From positions 6,069,355 through 6,133,354 of the forward strand of contig JAGTTD010000005.1 in assembly GCA_018398585.1 (NCBI GenBank): a stretch of 64,000 nucleotides of DNA. Reading direction: 5' to 3'. The notes under the pieces were generated by a model, which saw only the letters and a program-made list of their open reading frames with translations, was not told where the DNA came from and did not search any database. Every line of letters begins with the position of its first letter. The first letter of the stretch is position 1. This document shows, piece by piece, positions 11,401 through 22,552 of the stretch. The position numbers were made by a program, and so were the translations under genes. This DNA comes from Simmondsia chinensis (lineage: Eukaryota; Streptophyta; Magnoliopsida; Caryophyllales; Simmondsiaceae).

Positions 11401-14400
11401 ATTTATATTGTCCTCCCAGCTTTTTTCCTTTTCTTTTGGCATTCAATAAGCGTGAACATGCCCTCTTGCTTTTTATCAAAGAAATGAAAAGCATATCCTC
11501 TTGTTTATATATTTGTGGAGCTCGTGAAGATTTGCTTAAGTGCATGGGTACAGCAATTGATTAATTCTTGGAGATGATTTGTTTGAGAGTCAGTATGAAT
11601 CTGGTTTAGTTGCTGCTGAAGGGTTGTGCTTGTCCTGACTTTAGGAAATATAGCTTTCGATTGATTTTCTTATTGGAGGATTGGAGTGGAATGTGCAGTT
11701 TCATTTTAAGGTCATGACTATAGTTTCCTCAATTGAGCTGAGACTGGTGAATGTATATCAGTTCAGGTGCCCTACAAATGAATCATAGGAATTCAAGATC
11801 CTCATTCTTTTAAACCATAATTGAAGTTGAGGCTGATATTTTTATTATTAGAGCCTTTAACCGAGTGGTCTTAAGTTCATATCTCAATAGCCCCACTCTT
11901 ATATTAATGTAATTTAACTTACTAGAAAAGACATCATCAATATTACAATCAGAAAAATGTCTTACTGTTCCATTGTTCCTACATGTTAAAAGGTTGATGT
12001 CCTAGTCAGTAGTCTTGTCATTTTTTTCTTCTAATCTTTAAGGGATAAATCTGTGATTTGAAACATTCCTCGGAAACAGTGAGACCCTCATAGGGTAAGG
12101 CTACGTACATCCTATCCCTCCCAGACCTTGTGAAAGCGGGAGCCATCGAGGCACTGGGTGGTTGTTGTTGTATACTGTTGTTTTTAGCCCATACAGTTAA
12201 TTGTTATCACACTTGCTTGTCTTTGCCATACAGTTTCCTGATTGTGTTTCTTTTAGTTATATTTCATTATATTCATCGAAGAGTGAACTGTCAACCACTG
12301 AATTCAGGTTGTTTGTTGCAGATTCCAAGTTCACACAGCAAGAGCTTTCTGCTTGCAAACCAATTCTATCACCTTCTTGGGTAAGAAGCTAGAATCCTTT
12401 TTATTTTGGTGCTACGTACAAATAAAGTTCTTTCTTTGCTGTGACAAATTAGAAAGAAGGTAACAACCTTTTTATGTGATAATGTTTGATCGATAAAATG
12501 TTACTGAAGAAATGTTATTGGTGGAGAAAAAGAACCATTTCGCGTTTTTGTTCTGAATGCCTCAACGAGGGTTTACTTTTATGGGATCAATGTTTTTGTC
12601 TTTCCTTAAACACGCTTAGTTCACACTCTTTGAAATGTAAAATCCTCATCTTTGGTATTGATAAGATAAGCCACTTCTTGAATGAAATCTGAAGCTTAGG
12701 CTCGGTTTGGTGTGAGGGAAAATATTTTACTTTTGGAAAATTTTCTTCTCTAAATATTTTCATTGAGGAATATTCCACTCGTGCAAAATGAATGTCTTGA
12801 AGAAAAGCTAAAACTAGGAGTAATGCTTTCACTTAATGGTAAAAGAATAATAGCAACTCTTCACTAGTTCTGAGATAAAAATTTTTTTTTTAAAATTTTG
12901 GTTTGTTTAACCAAGGAAAGTACATTATCTATGTTTATATGGGATCCACACTTAATCAAGTTGATGTTGAGGTAAGATATATGACATGATATTATGGCAA
13001 AAAATGTTTTACCTTCCGTCAAGGAAAATGACATCTGTTCTCCTTAGGGAAGTCAATTTCCTCCTTATGGAGGAAAACATTTGCCTATAAAGTAAGAATT
13101 GCTATTCATTTGCATAATGAAACTATAGAAATGCAATGGAAAACCTTTTCCATCTAAATGAACGGATGTAAAAAGAATGCACAATTCTTAGTTGAATATG
13201 TACGTCTTTTTGGATTCTATGAACAAAAAAAGATGGAGAAGATTTTGTATTAAATGTTGCATACTTGCATGCACTTCTGTGGCCATCGTGCCAGTGTTAT
13301 GGAACCGGGGGCAGATGTCCGTAGTGACTTTGAAATATTCTTGAAGAACAATTCTGATCTTTACCACTTGTCTTAGTAAAAAAATAAGATTGGTGCCAAT
13401 GAGTTTTATGAATTTTCCTTAAGAGGGAAAATATTTTGTGATGTTTCATACAAATAGTATTGTAAATATTCTTTCTACGTATTTAAGTTTTGAGGTATTT
13501 TCTTATATGACCTTTCCATATTCTTTATTTCTATTTTTCATTTTTGGTATATACCCATATTTTTTAACTTTAGTCATGTCAGCATAAATTTTTATGTAAA
13601 TTTAAGTGCGTCATATGTCTATCTATTCTTACCCCTAGGCCAACGAAAAATATTTTTGGATCTGCCATTGTCGAGTATGGATGTGGCGGGGCTGCCACAA
13701 ATTTTTTGGCTTCTTTGAAGTAGTTCCTTATCTGATAGTTGTTTGGTTGCTTCAAATTCCAGGTTGTCTCCTCGTTTGTTGCTGTTGGAATCATCTTTGT
13801 TCCTATTGGCCTTGTTTCCTTGACAGCATCAGAGACTGTAAAACATTCCAACAATCTGATTTATAAAACGTTTAGTCATTTGCAAGTATTGATATTTGGC
13901 ATAACATGGCGTACCTTTGGATTCATAGGTTGTAGAGATTGAACACCGCTATGATAAAGATTGTGTTCCTCCAGAATTTACCAACAATCCAGTCACATTT
14001 ATTCAGAAACCCACAAGCAACAGAACATGTGCCATAAATTTGACTGTAAGTACAAAGGTCTTGTCCTAACATCAAAGCATGAGTTCTCCTTGACAATTAT
14101 CATGCATAATCTCATCTGTTCCACACATGAATATACTTTATTGTTGAGTTATGTTTCGAATTTTTTTAGTTTGGATTTAGAAGCAGAGGTTAGTATTGGG
14201 TATTGGACCCTTACAGTCAACTCAGTATACCCCTCTTTGGATTAGCTATGGTTTTTTTGGAGTATGTGCCTATAAATACTTGTTGAAGGCATTTGCCTTT
14301 GTGTGGATGGAAAATACTTATAGCCTAAATTCCATATCTAGTGAAACTTTTTACCTTTACTCGTGTTTTTTCTATCAATTGAGGGTTTTCTACGTAAATA

Positions 14401-16548
14401 TTAGTGTCTTTGTTTTTCTTTCTCCCTTCTCTTCTCGTTTTAAGTTTAGATCTTATTTTGGTATATTAATTGAACCCAATTTTGGGGTATTTTGCCTAAC
14501 ATTTATTTATGGAGAATTGCATTAACTTGGATCTTTTTCAGGTTCCAAAGCAAATGAAGCGGCCTGTTTATGTTTACTATAAACTGTCTAACTTCTATCA
14601 GAATCATCGACGGTAAATCTACACAAATATTCTTTGAAGCACTTTGTCTTTATCATGCCATCAGCATTTCAACATCCTGAAAGGTCATATTCACTTTGTA
14701 TTTTCAAAAAATTTTCTCCCTCCAGGTATGTAAGAAGCAGAAATGACTTACAATTGAGAAGCAAGACCAATGGCGATAGTACTACCAGCTGTGCTCCAGA
14801 AGCAACAGCGGGCGACAACAAGTCTGCAATTGTTCCCTGTGGTCTTATTGCATGGAGTTTGTTCAATGACACCTACAAATTTTCCGTTGATAACAAGCCA
14901 CTTGAAGTCAGTAAGAAAGATATTGCATGGAAGAGTGATCAGAAATACAAGTTTGGATCAGATGTTTACCCAAAAAATTTCCAAAGCAGAGATTTGATTG
15001 GGGGTGGCACACTGAATCCTAATATTCCAGTAATGCATTATTCTCTCCCATCTCACCTTTTTCATTTCTTTCTTTTTTTTTTTTTTGTGTATAGTTCAAT
15101 TGCACGTTACATAGTCAAGTATGAAAGTCGAACATGGTTATATGACAGATTAGACTTTGCTTTTTTAAAGATCATTTTTATGTTTTTCATGTAATTGAAG
15201 CAGTGCTGGTCAGGACTCCAAACAACCCAAGCAGTCATTTGGGGCCCTAATTTGTTAAGAGCCCCTTTTAAAAACTAATTGTATTATAAATTTGATTCTT
15301 CCAATATCACACCATTCATGGTTGGAAAAATGCGGCCTATGTATAATAAGGTAGCCACATAAGAAACCACATATTAGCTGGTATAATAATATACAGTGGA
15401 TTATTCTAGGTGTGTTTAAAATAACTTGTACACCTCCTTTACCGAAAAAGGACCTACTATCAAAACTTTCTTTGTACTCCTAAAATCTCGAGATCGACTT
15501 TGATTGAAGCATCTTTAAGCGTTGTAGTAGTGTCGAAGTATCTTTGTGTTTATGATGCCAAACGAATTGTAGATCACTTACATTGGTTAATCGTTCCTCA
15601 TTTTCTCTAGTGCAGTTAAGCCAGCAAGTGGATCTTATCGTGTGGATGCGAACTGCTGCTCTCCCAACATTTAGGAAGCTGTATGGAAAGATAGAGGAGG
15701 ATCTTGAAGCTAAACAGAAAATTTCAGTTGTCATACAAAATAATTATAACACTTATGGTTTTGGGGGTAAAAAGAAACTAGTCCTTTCAACAACTACTTG
15801 GATTGGCGGAAAGAACGAGTTACTTGGCATAGCATATCTCATAGTGGGAGGCATTTACTTATTTGTAGCAGCGTGCTTCATCTTCATCTATATCCTCACA
15901 CCAAGGTTAAGTAATTGGCCTGATTATAGCTCAACTTATCGCATAATGATTTGTATTCTCTCTCCTTAAACGTGTTTAGGACTCTACCTGTGAGTCTAGT
16001 AAGAATCTCATATTGGAGTTGTGGGAGAGAGGAAATCAATACATAAACCTAGTGGGCTACTCCACCTAAAACTAATTGATTTTAGGATAAAACCCCACTT
16101 TGACGTATATTTGGTCCATGTATGTGCCAATTCCTTGGGCCGGATCTAAGGTCCAGTGAAAGTTTAACAAAAAGACGTGCTGCTTCTGTACTCTAAAAGT
16201 TACTTATCTTCTAGTATAATTGTCTTATTTTGCATTTTAGCTTTCCATCTAGCCTCCATTGAAAGCTTCTTTTGTCCCATACAATGCATACTCTAGTTCA
16301 TGTTATAGAATAGTTCAGTAAAGATAGCACTAGTACTTTTGACAATTGTTTTGGATGATGCACTGGAATATTTTGAATTTCGGTAAAAACTCCATCTTTA
16401 ACAAAATTTTTGCACATTTAAATACACCCTTATCCTTTTGTTTGTTCTGAATGAATAAAAGAGAACTGTTTGGCATTTTGGAATATGCAGGGATCTTGGG
16501 GATCCATCTTACTTATCGTGGAACAGAAACCGAGGGGCGATGAACTAG
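8463..16548 (+). CDS. ALIS: ALA-interacting subunit (CDC50/LEM3 family), flippase beta-subunit
   Basis: This protein family chaperones and activates P4-ATPases that flip phospholipids in Golgi, endosomal and plasma membranes. Eight exons join in frame: 8463-8520, 12322-12380, 13763-13837, 13929-14045, 14542-14612, 14726-15029, 15616-15905, 16491-16548, encoding 343 aa, the usual plant length. Visible: KFTQQELSACKPILSPSW (N-terminal cytosolic motif), a membrane segment at 40-64, and a large lumenal domain with N-glycosylation sequons N95, N101, N158 and N174 (SLFNDTY). Also seen are MKRPVYVYYKLSNFYQNHRR, PCGLIAWS, IAWKSD, DLIVWMRTAALPTFRKLYG, NNYNTY and GGKNELLGIAYL, the second membrane segment at ~298-321, and the tail LGDPSYLSWNR. 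All introns are GT/AG. The start is chosen at the in-frame ATG leading into KKPKYSKF. Intron 1 is 3.8 kb and carries repeats. No damage is seen. Confidence 0.95.
8545..9840. repeat. Tandem array in ALIS intron 1 (~190-bp unit, about four copies)
   Basis: The block 'cagatttttcctgttgtttttg...gatcatgctttattcgga...cctgatcattatgtttt...agaactttatacgatt...tatcctgta' recurs starting near 8549, 8738, 9488 and 9677. The second copy is split by the TRIM at 8825-9384. Its first copy starts just behind the exon 1 donor. Confidence 0.85.
8825..9384 (-). mobile_element. TRIM-1, complete miniature LTR retroelement
   Basis: Two ~196-bp direct repeats (8825-9020 and 9188-9384) start TGTTAAATTTCACC and end CTCAACA, enclosing 167 bp. 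On the minus strand the sequence after the first LTR reads TGATATCAAAGC, close to the tRNA-Met primer site TGGTATCAGAGC. AAAGGGGAGTGT precedes the other LTR as polypurine tract, so the element is minus-oriented. It interrupts one unit of the intron array; the 3' flank resumes as GTTTTCTTAGG, fitting a GTTTT target duplication with extra T on the 5' side. No coding capacity. Confidence 0.85.
9950..10330. repeat. Foldback MITE
   Basis: The left part (TACATATTAGTAC...TTTAGTGTATTAAT...CACAAACTTTATAAAAT) is inverted at the right (ATTTCATAAG...AAACATTAATGCACCAAACC...GTACTAATATATAAT). A related element lies at about 57455-57770. Non-coding; lies in ALIS intron 1. Confidence 0.6.
10331..12059. other. 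ALIS intron 1 remainder
   Basis: No gene or clear repeat is recognised apart from weak tRNA-like text near 11850-11900 (GAGTGGTCTTAAGTTCAT). Short ORFs at 10402 and 10760 (-) show no domain. Confidence 0.5.
12060..12178 (+). mobile_element. RTE/SINE 3' tail copy
   Basis: It carries the shared tail: CTCGGAAACAG, then GGGTAAGGCTACGTACATC, CCTCCCAGACC, GCGGGAGCC, GGCACTGGG and ending GTTGTTGTTGTA. There is no 5S head, so it is a 5'-truncated RTE or SINE copy, inside ALIS intron 1 just upstream of exon 2. Confidence 0.75.
12692..13160. repeat. Tourist-like MITE remnant in ALIS intron 2
   Basis: It begins TTA-GGCTCGGTTTGG, like the Tourist-type element at 24402-24986, and contains the same GGAAAATATTTT / GGAAAACATTT blocks. 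The right end is eroded. Confidence 0.5.
15195..15325. repeat. hAT-type 'GGGGCCC' MITE remnant in ALIS intron 6
   Basis: The text 'gctggtcaggactcc...catttggggccctaatttg...gagcccctttt' recurs in other forms at 20945-21160, 21865-22060 and 30155-30460. Ends are not defined. Confidence 0.4.
15973..16169 (+). mobile_element. TRIM-1 solo LTR in ALIS intron 7
   Basis: It starts TGTTTAGGACTC and ends AGTTTAACA (197 bp) and matches the TRIM-1 LTR, opposite in orientation to the 8825 copy. Flanks AAACG and AAAAG agree at four of five bases, fitting a 5-bp target duplication. Confidence 0.8.
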
Positions 16549-16762
16549 TCTTCTTCCCACTCCCTTCTGCAAAGGCACTACGGTCAGCCGGGTTCTTTCT
16601 TTTGTAAATGCCCCTGGTTTATATTTGTTGAAAATTGTGATGCTACTTTGATTCGTGCATCAATTTATATTAGATTTATTTACTTATCAGGTTAGAGCAT
16701 GTGTTTATTTAAGCTTATCTATATAATACTTCTAGGTTCATATTATTTGTTTCTTGAGCCCA

Positions 16763-17022
16763 TATAACAACAACAATAATAGACTCACTGCCTCAAGGGC
16801 TCCCGAATAAGCAGGGTCTGGGAGGGGTGGATGTACGCAGCCTTACCTCTTCAGGGTGTAACTTTGCCAAGAGGCTGTTTTCGAGGACCCCCAACCTTAT
16901 AGGGTTTGGCAACACGAGGACTTCCCAGGAGGTCACCCATCCTGGTACTACTCTCGCCCAAGCACACTTAACTTTAGAGTTCTAATGGGATCCGGTTGCA
17001 TTAGTGCTTGGTAAATAACCCG
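16763..17022 (-). mobile_element. 5S rRNA-headed SINE, copy A (full length)
   Basis: On the minus strand a 5S-like head of ~120 bases (16905-17022) includes GCACTAATGCAACCGGATCC, AACTCTAAAGTTAAGTGTGC (A-box region), GAGAGTAGTACCAGGATGGG and TGACCTCCTGGGAAGTCC (C-box region), then TCGTGTTGCC. It is followed without a gap by a body with GGTTGGGGGTCCTCG, GGTAAGGCTGCGTACATCC, CCTCCCAGACCCTGC, GGGAGCCCTTGAG and a (TTG)n-like end. The body equals the 3' tail of the RTE LINE at 45776-45913. It lies just after the ALIS 3' end. No clear target duplication is seen. Confidence 0.85.
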
Positions 17023-17853
17023 GATTCATGGTTGCCATACATAGCGTTATCCATGTATCTTAAGTTAATTCATTATGACCTTAGAGAGACCATTTATAGA
17101 TGAATCATATAGTAGTGAGGGCGTGGATCCAAGTGACACCAAAGAGTGCCTGTGTTCAGTATCTCCTTGTTGGAGCAATTTCGTTTAATTGAGTTATAGT
17201 TACGTTATTTTTGTGGACCAATTTTGTCTATATCGGTCCTACTTTCTATCTTGTCTTAGTTTACGGTCTTGCATGTGTGGTCTTGTGCGTCTGACTGCAC
17301 CATTAGATGGTGATTATACTCTGAACAATATCGAGGTTTGCGCTCATTTTTGTTCCAAAAATACATATTATGACAGCAGTAACCATGAATTTCCCATTCT
17401 TTGATGTCTATTATTGTTTAATTCATGAATTGTTATTGATCGGATATTGGCTTAGTCTATTGGACGAACTGCTGTAAAGAAGAGAAACCGATAGCAGAAT
17501 GGATTTGGAGCTTCTGCATTTTGTTCTTATTAGAATATAAAATTATTCATGAGCCTTAACCCGACAGCTTAAGCTTTTGAAATAGTTACTTCTTGTTTTG
17601 GGTGTTAGTGAGTGGGTTCTTTGCAAGGAGGACTAGACTCCAGTCCTGCTTGCTTTGCCTTTTCCCTCCTTGGGTCTGCCATTGAGAAGAGAGAAGCCCT
17701 TATTTATAGAGAGCATGGATCTTTTGGATTGGTTAGAAGGCTTTCTTAGTGTGCAAGGGTTTGATCAGTAGTTTCTTTAAAGAATAAGGGTTTGCTGCAG
17801 GGGTTTCTTATGCATAAGGAATTACTCTTGGGTTCCCGTGGAGTGTAAGGGTT
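17023..17853. other. Intergenic, old repeat text
   Basis: No gene is recognisable. Around 17535-17590 lies GAATATAAAATTATTCATGAGCC and CAGCTTAAGCTTTTG, shared with the repeats at 1915 and 19000. From 17600 the sequence is an unidentified moderately G/T-rich stretch interrupted by an L1 end and a foldback element. Confidence 0.45.
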
Positions 17854-18077
17854 AGAAGGCTTTCCTTGTTGCTCGTGGGTCTCCTTTTTCTTGCTGTGTT
17901 GTTTGTAGGTCGGTTCCTGGTTTGTTGTTTTCTGCCCTGTTTTTTCTGTTTCCCTTCCCCCGCTGTTTCTTTTCTCTGTATTGTTTTGTCTGTTCTGTCT
18001 CCGTTTTTCGGAGTTGTCAGGGTTCGCTTTGTCGAGGCCCGCTGTTCTTCGGCTTTACCGATATTTATCGAAAAAAA
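17854..18077 (+). mobile_element. L1-type LINE 3' UTR end (5'-truncated)
   Basis: A G/T-rich 3' UTR closes with CGATATTTATCGAAAAAAA. Perfect 11-bp target duplication GTGTAAGGGTT at 17843-17853 and 18078-18088. The ORFs in it are composition artefacts. Confidence 0.85.
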
Positions 18078-18149
18078 GTGTAAGGGTTTATGGCTGTCAC
18101 TCGGGGGTTTCTCTATTGGGAAGAGAGAGGCGTGTTATTGGGGCTAGGC

Positions 18150-18575
18150 CCAAAATAGCACAAAAACAAAAAATATTTTCTAAACTAGCTTTTTTTTATA
18201 AATATTTTCCCAAATGGCATCCATGTCATCATTTGACTTTTTTATTTTTTAGTTTTACTTTTTTTTACTTTCTTATTTTATTTTTAATATATATATATAA
18301 TTTTTTTTAATTTATAATACTTTCTTAATCACAACAAATAAATTAAACTATTTATTAAATATTTAGATTAAATTTGTGTATAAATAATTTTATTTAAAAT
18401 TTAATAAATAATTAAGTTTAATCTATTTATTATAATACATAAAATATTATAAATTTAAAAAATATAAATGTAGTAAAAAATAAAAAATAATGACATGGAT
18501 GCCATTTGGGGAAATATTTTTAAAAACAAGCTAGTTTAGTAAATTTTTTTTGTTTTTGTGCTATTTTGGAAAATG
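18150..18575. mobile_element. Foldback element / MITE with ~85-bp TIRs
   Basis: CCAAAATAGCACAAAAACAA at the left is inverted as TTGTTTTTGTGCTATTTTGG at the right. The inverted match continues through CTAAACTAGC and CAAATGGCATCCATGTCAT. The centre is AT-only sequence similar to 51180-51330. No target duplication was recognised. Confidence 0.8.
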
Positions 18576-18579
18576 ACTC

Positions 18580-19175
18580 GTTCTTTCTTGGGTGGGGTAT
18601 TCTGGTTTGGAGTTTGTAAGGTGCCCCATTCGAGCTTGCCCTACCTGACCCAACACTGTTATTCCGAGTTGTTGGGCGCCCTGGCTAGACCGGGCCGAGT
18701 AAGTCAATTAGCCTGGCAGCTCTTAGCATCTTTGTCTGGCTTTGGTCGAGATTGTGTAGATCAACTTGGTTTCACTTGGTGCCTTTTCTCGGACTGGGCC
18801 GTGCCATCAACTTGGTGCTGCCTGGCACCTTTACTCGGACTTGGCTCAGACCGAGCTGGTCAACTCGATGCTGCCTGGCGCCCTTATTTGGACCCCTATT
18901 GGGCCGAGTAGAGGCACTTGCTGCAAGGCCACGTGGAAAGTTAGCTCGAGCCTGACCCTACCTATATTGGCAAATTGTTGCTTTTATCCTTGAACACTTC
19001 CTCAACGTGGTATTAGTGGCAGGTGGATTGAGAAGTCGCATTTTTGAACCCGGCATCCCTACTTTCACTATTAAAGTATTCGAAACACAAGATATGAGGT
19101 GGTTTTATGCATTATCCACGCTTAAATTCCAATTGGCTTCAGCTTTTGAGGTATGTTAGAGTATAAAATAATTTA
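18580..19175. other. Unidentified repeat-rich stretch
   Basis: A G/C-richer stretch with internal near-repeats of 'actcggact(t)gg...gctgcctggc(a/g)cc' (about 18720-18900), possibly part of an old LTR. From ~19000 it carries GCATTATCCACGC and GTTAGAGTATAAAATAATT, shared with the repeat at 1915-2150. No gene identified. Confidence 0.4.
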
Positions 19176-19188
19176 TGAGCCTCCAACA

Positions 19189-20459
19189 GATGGTCTAGGT
19201 TCACCACAGTAGGGGAACCCGCTTGACCTTCGTTAAAAAAGGGAGCTTTGTTTTGATACCAGACCACTCTCCCAGCGTACTGTCCAGATCCGCATCTGTT
19301 AGATTGGCTAGGGAGCAGGCCTATTGCCCATCACTTTCCCCCCAAGGAAACGAATGCATTACCGTGGCAAGACATTCTCCACAAGTTCAACCTTCTATGC
19401 ATCTAGTACCAAAACGCTCGGTTATTAATGAGGAGGTTAGAAATCCTACCCTGCGATTGGCAAATGAAGGGATGGGAATTGCTTGGCAGCAGTCTGGACA
19501 TGTTTCCCTCCACCTCAACGGCCAAATAATTGGGAGATGGGCTCTGCAGCGATCACTCCTGCATGCCGTGCCTTACGATCCACAACAGGTGGTACATTCT
19601 CCCTGACTATTACCATGGGTTGAGAATGGTGAAGATCCAGCTGATCAACATTATGCTCAGATAACCACACCTGATACCGATATTCGGGGAAGTAACAGTG
19701 ATAATGAGTCAACAACATCTGGGCCTGAATTCCTTCCAGGATTCGAGCCTATAGTAGCAATCGGTAACTCTCAAGCGGAGGATAGTTTGCCACAGTATCA
19801 GCAAGTTTCAGCTCCATGGAAGGGCCTAGCACGAGCTGGAGGAAGAAGGAAAAATTCCGCACAACAAAACGAGAGAAAAGCGAACAAGGGCAAAATAAAG
19901 GAAAGAGAAAAGTGGGAGTTGCAGGACTTCTTGAAGTATATGTCCCCCAGAAATAATGTTGGAAAATCGTCTAAGATAGCCAGAAAGAGGAAAAAACGGA
20001 ATAGGGGAAATCGAATCCAGAAGATCACAGAAAAAGAGTATGATGAGAGGATCCTTAAAGCGAAATGGGTAATAGAGATGGGAGAAAAGGTGGGTCTCAA
20101 TTTTGATGGTTTCGACCCGGCTATAGTGGCTGACATTCTCGCCCAATGACTTGGGTTGGGTGTTTGAGTTGTGGCTTCAGTCCCTGTCCTGGTTCTTGTG
20201 TTGGCATCCTGGTTCTTCTTAATCTAGGTTCCCTGTGTGTGTTGGGCCCGTGCCTGCTTGTGTTTCTTGTCCTCGTGTTTTTTCTGGTCCTGTGCTCGGT
20301 GGTTGCTGTATCGTTTTTTGCGGAGAGCGTTTTTTTGTTCCTGTTTTACTGTTTTGTGTTGGTTTTTTTTTGGTCCCCGATTTGTTGCGGGCAGCTTAGG
20401 CCTCGCCTAGCGAGTGGCCGGCTTGTTTAGCGACTTTGTCGCAATTTATCGAAAAAAAT
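19189..20459 (+). mobile_element. ORF2-less L1-type element, 5'-truncated copy
   Basis: The C-terminal part of an L1 ORF1 is followed directly by a G/T-rich 3' UTR ending GTCGCAATTTATCGAAAAAAA; there is no endonuclease or reverse transcriptase between them. Perfect 13-bp target duplication TGAGCCTCCAACA at 19176-19188 and 20460-20472. It shares ORF1 end, junction and 3' UTR with the full 2.7-kb copy at 37723-40428. Confidence 0.85.
19195..20149 (+). pseudogene. L1 ORF1 C-terminal part
   Basis: One frame reads from the truncated 5' side (VHHSRGTRLTFVKKGSFVLI...) to the stop at 20147-20149, broken once by TGA at 19604. It has a Ser/Gln/Pro-rich middle, a Lys/Arg-rich stretch (KERKANKGKIKEREKWELQ style) and the end motif EMGEKVGLNFDGFDPAIV, then ADILAQ, typical of the C-terminus of plant L1 ORF1 (nucleic-acid-binding protein). 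Nothing like ORF2 follows. Confidence 0.8.
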
Positions 20460-20472
20460 TGAGCCTCCAACA

Positions 20473-22404
20473 AATTTAATCTTTTTTCCAAAAAAGCCTT
20501 TTTCATTACATTTGTACTCTTCCTTTACTGGGTTAGATCTTTTATTTGCCTTGACATCAAGCTCAGACTTTAATGCGGCTTTATGAGTTTTGTTCTAAGG
20601 TTGACTCACTTAGCCTCATTAAGGCTGAGCTCCACCTTGTTTAGAACTATTGTTTAGCTTGATCTCGGTGTGTTTAGGCTGTATAGATTTTCAAGATCAA
20701 CAGGCTCCGATTGAGCCTGTTTAGTTAAACAAGTTGGCTCAACCATCCACACTAAACTACAAATACTCATTGACCGACTTGGTCTATTCTACCTCCTATA
20801 TGCACATGATATGATGTTAGCTTGGGGGTTACTCAAGTATTGCTCGACATGAAACAACTGGTGGAATTGTTTCCATCTTTTGGTAAATATTTTTTGTGGC
20901 TTGGTCAATCAGTTTTGGTGAATCCATAATACTCTTTATTCTGCTCAGGACTGGGCATAATTCCAAATGACCTAATCCACTGTTTGAGGTCCCCAAATTT
21001 TAGGGCCCCTGAAGTTTTAGAATTGTGATTTTTAAAGTATTAATTGTTAATATTATAAAATTTTATGATCAGAATTTTATATTGTGTTGTTTATAAAGGG
21101 CCCTATTTGAAATTTTTGCTTGGAGTCTCGAAAATATCAGGACTGGCCCTGATTCTGCTATTTTGTGTTTGCCCCACGTCTGATTCTTGGAATCAATTCC
21201 TAGCTTTACGCTGTTGATTAGATCTCTTTCCTATTTGGCCCAAGAGAACACGGCATTCCATTCATCACATCCTTCTCTAGCGAGCGAGCCAAGCACTCCC
21301 TTGTTCAATTTTAAACTCAATAAGCCTTAATTAAGTAAATTTCGAGCCGGGTGTTTATTAAGCTTTTGGACCTTTGTTCCAGTTCGAAAAGATAAGGTAT
21401 TAGTATGAGCGATTTTCAGCTTGACCTGGCTCATTAGTCTAATCGAGTCGAATCGAGTCGAGTCGAGCTTGCTGCTAAGCCGAGCTTGTTACCATGCTGA
21501 GCTATTCAAGTTATTGTGGAACTATCATTAATCCATTATTAAGCTAACATGTAGCTATTAACGAGCTCTTAACTAGCCGTTATTAAGCTATTCATAAACA
21601 CTAACGAGTTAAGCATCTACTTTTGAACTATACTCGTTAAACTTATGGAGTATGCTGAAACTTGGCTCAATATGTTATTGAGCCCAAAGCGAATACGAAC
21701 AACTCTTAATCAATTTCGAATACAAGTAGTTTAATCAACTGTGTTTTTGATTTAAACTTCTACAAGGACCTCAAAAGTGACTCACATGGCCCGTTGGACT
21801 TTTTAGTGAAAGTAATGAATGCTGTCCATACCCTATTTTTCGCTGAGAATCATGCTTGCCATGTACACTATGTACTTAGGCTGGGCCGGATATTACCGTA
21901 AGCAATTCAAACGACCGCTTGGTGCCTCCAACTGTGTTTAAATGTAAGTTTACTTATTTTATTTATATAGTCATTTTTAAGCATTAATTATTAGTAAGTA
22001 TATAAGGGGCTCCTTCTGAAATTTTAGCATTAGGCCCGGAAAAGTGAGGACATCCCTGCATTTAGGACACGTGGAATGGGTAAAAGTGGGAACGCTACTA
22101 TTGTATAAATTAACTTAATTTGAGTATCTAATACACCGAGGATATTATTGGATAATCAGAGGACAATCATTTATTATTTTTCTATGATCTCGTTACATGT
22201 TTTGGGTATTCAAATAGATCCATACATATGTATGTAAAGCATGTAAGATTAAGATCTCTCGTACGTAGGGGGAGATACTCAGGGTCACCTAATAATTTCT
22301 CCCTTCGGGAATCCCCTCTTTTCGTGAGTGGAACTATTTTCCGTCTTAAGCTTCGTTTGTTAGGGCGACATGTTAAATTTGAGTGCGCCTTGAGGTTTGC
22401 CCCG
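20473..22404. other. Intergenic with eroded MITEs
   Basis: No gene is seen. Near 20945-21160 and 21865-22060 lie two remnants of the 'GGGGCCC' hAT-type family (e.g. GGACTGGGC..., AAAGGGCCCTATTTG, GGGCCGGATATT..., GGGCTCCTTCTG). Around 21440-21470 there is a short CGAGTCGAATCGAGTCGAG repeat. Confidence 0.5.
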
Positions 22405-22552
22405 CAGAGTTGACACACTTAAGATTCACACGTAAGTTTAAATGGGATTAGCATTAGGTGAAGTGGCCACTAAGCTTATATATCGGTATCTTTTCTCTCA
22501 CAACTAGTATGTGGGGTTCTTACTAGATTCACATTTAAAGCCCTTAACAAGA
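22405..22552 (-). repeat. TRIM-1 LTR, eroded
   Basis: It carries GTTGACACACTTAAGATTCACA, GGTGAAGTGG and TAAGCTTATA with the end AAAGCCCTTAACA. It matches the TRIM-1 LTR with heavy decay and the left terminus missing. Confidence 0.55.

Noticed and set aside
14634..15194. A 186-codon gene
   Set aside because: This is ALIS exon 6 with adjoining intron read through.
16905..17022. A functional 5S rRNA gene
   Set aside because: The 5S-like sequence has many substitutions, is single, and continues into a SINE body in the two copies that keep their 3' part; there is no T-run terminator at its end.
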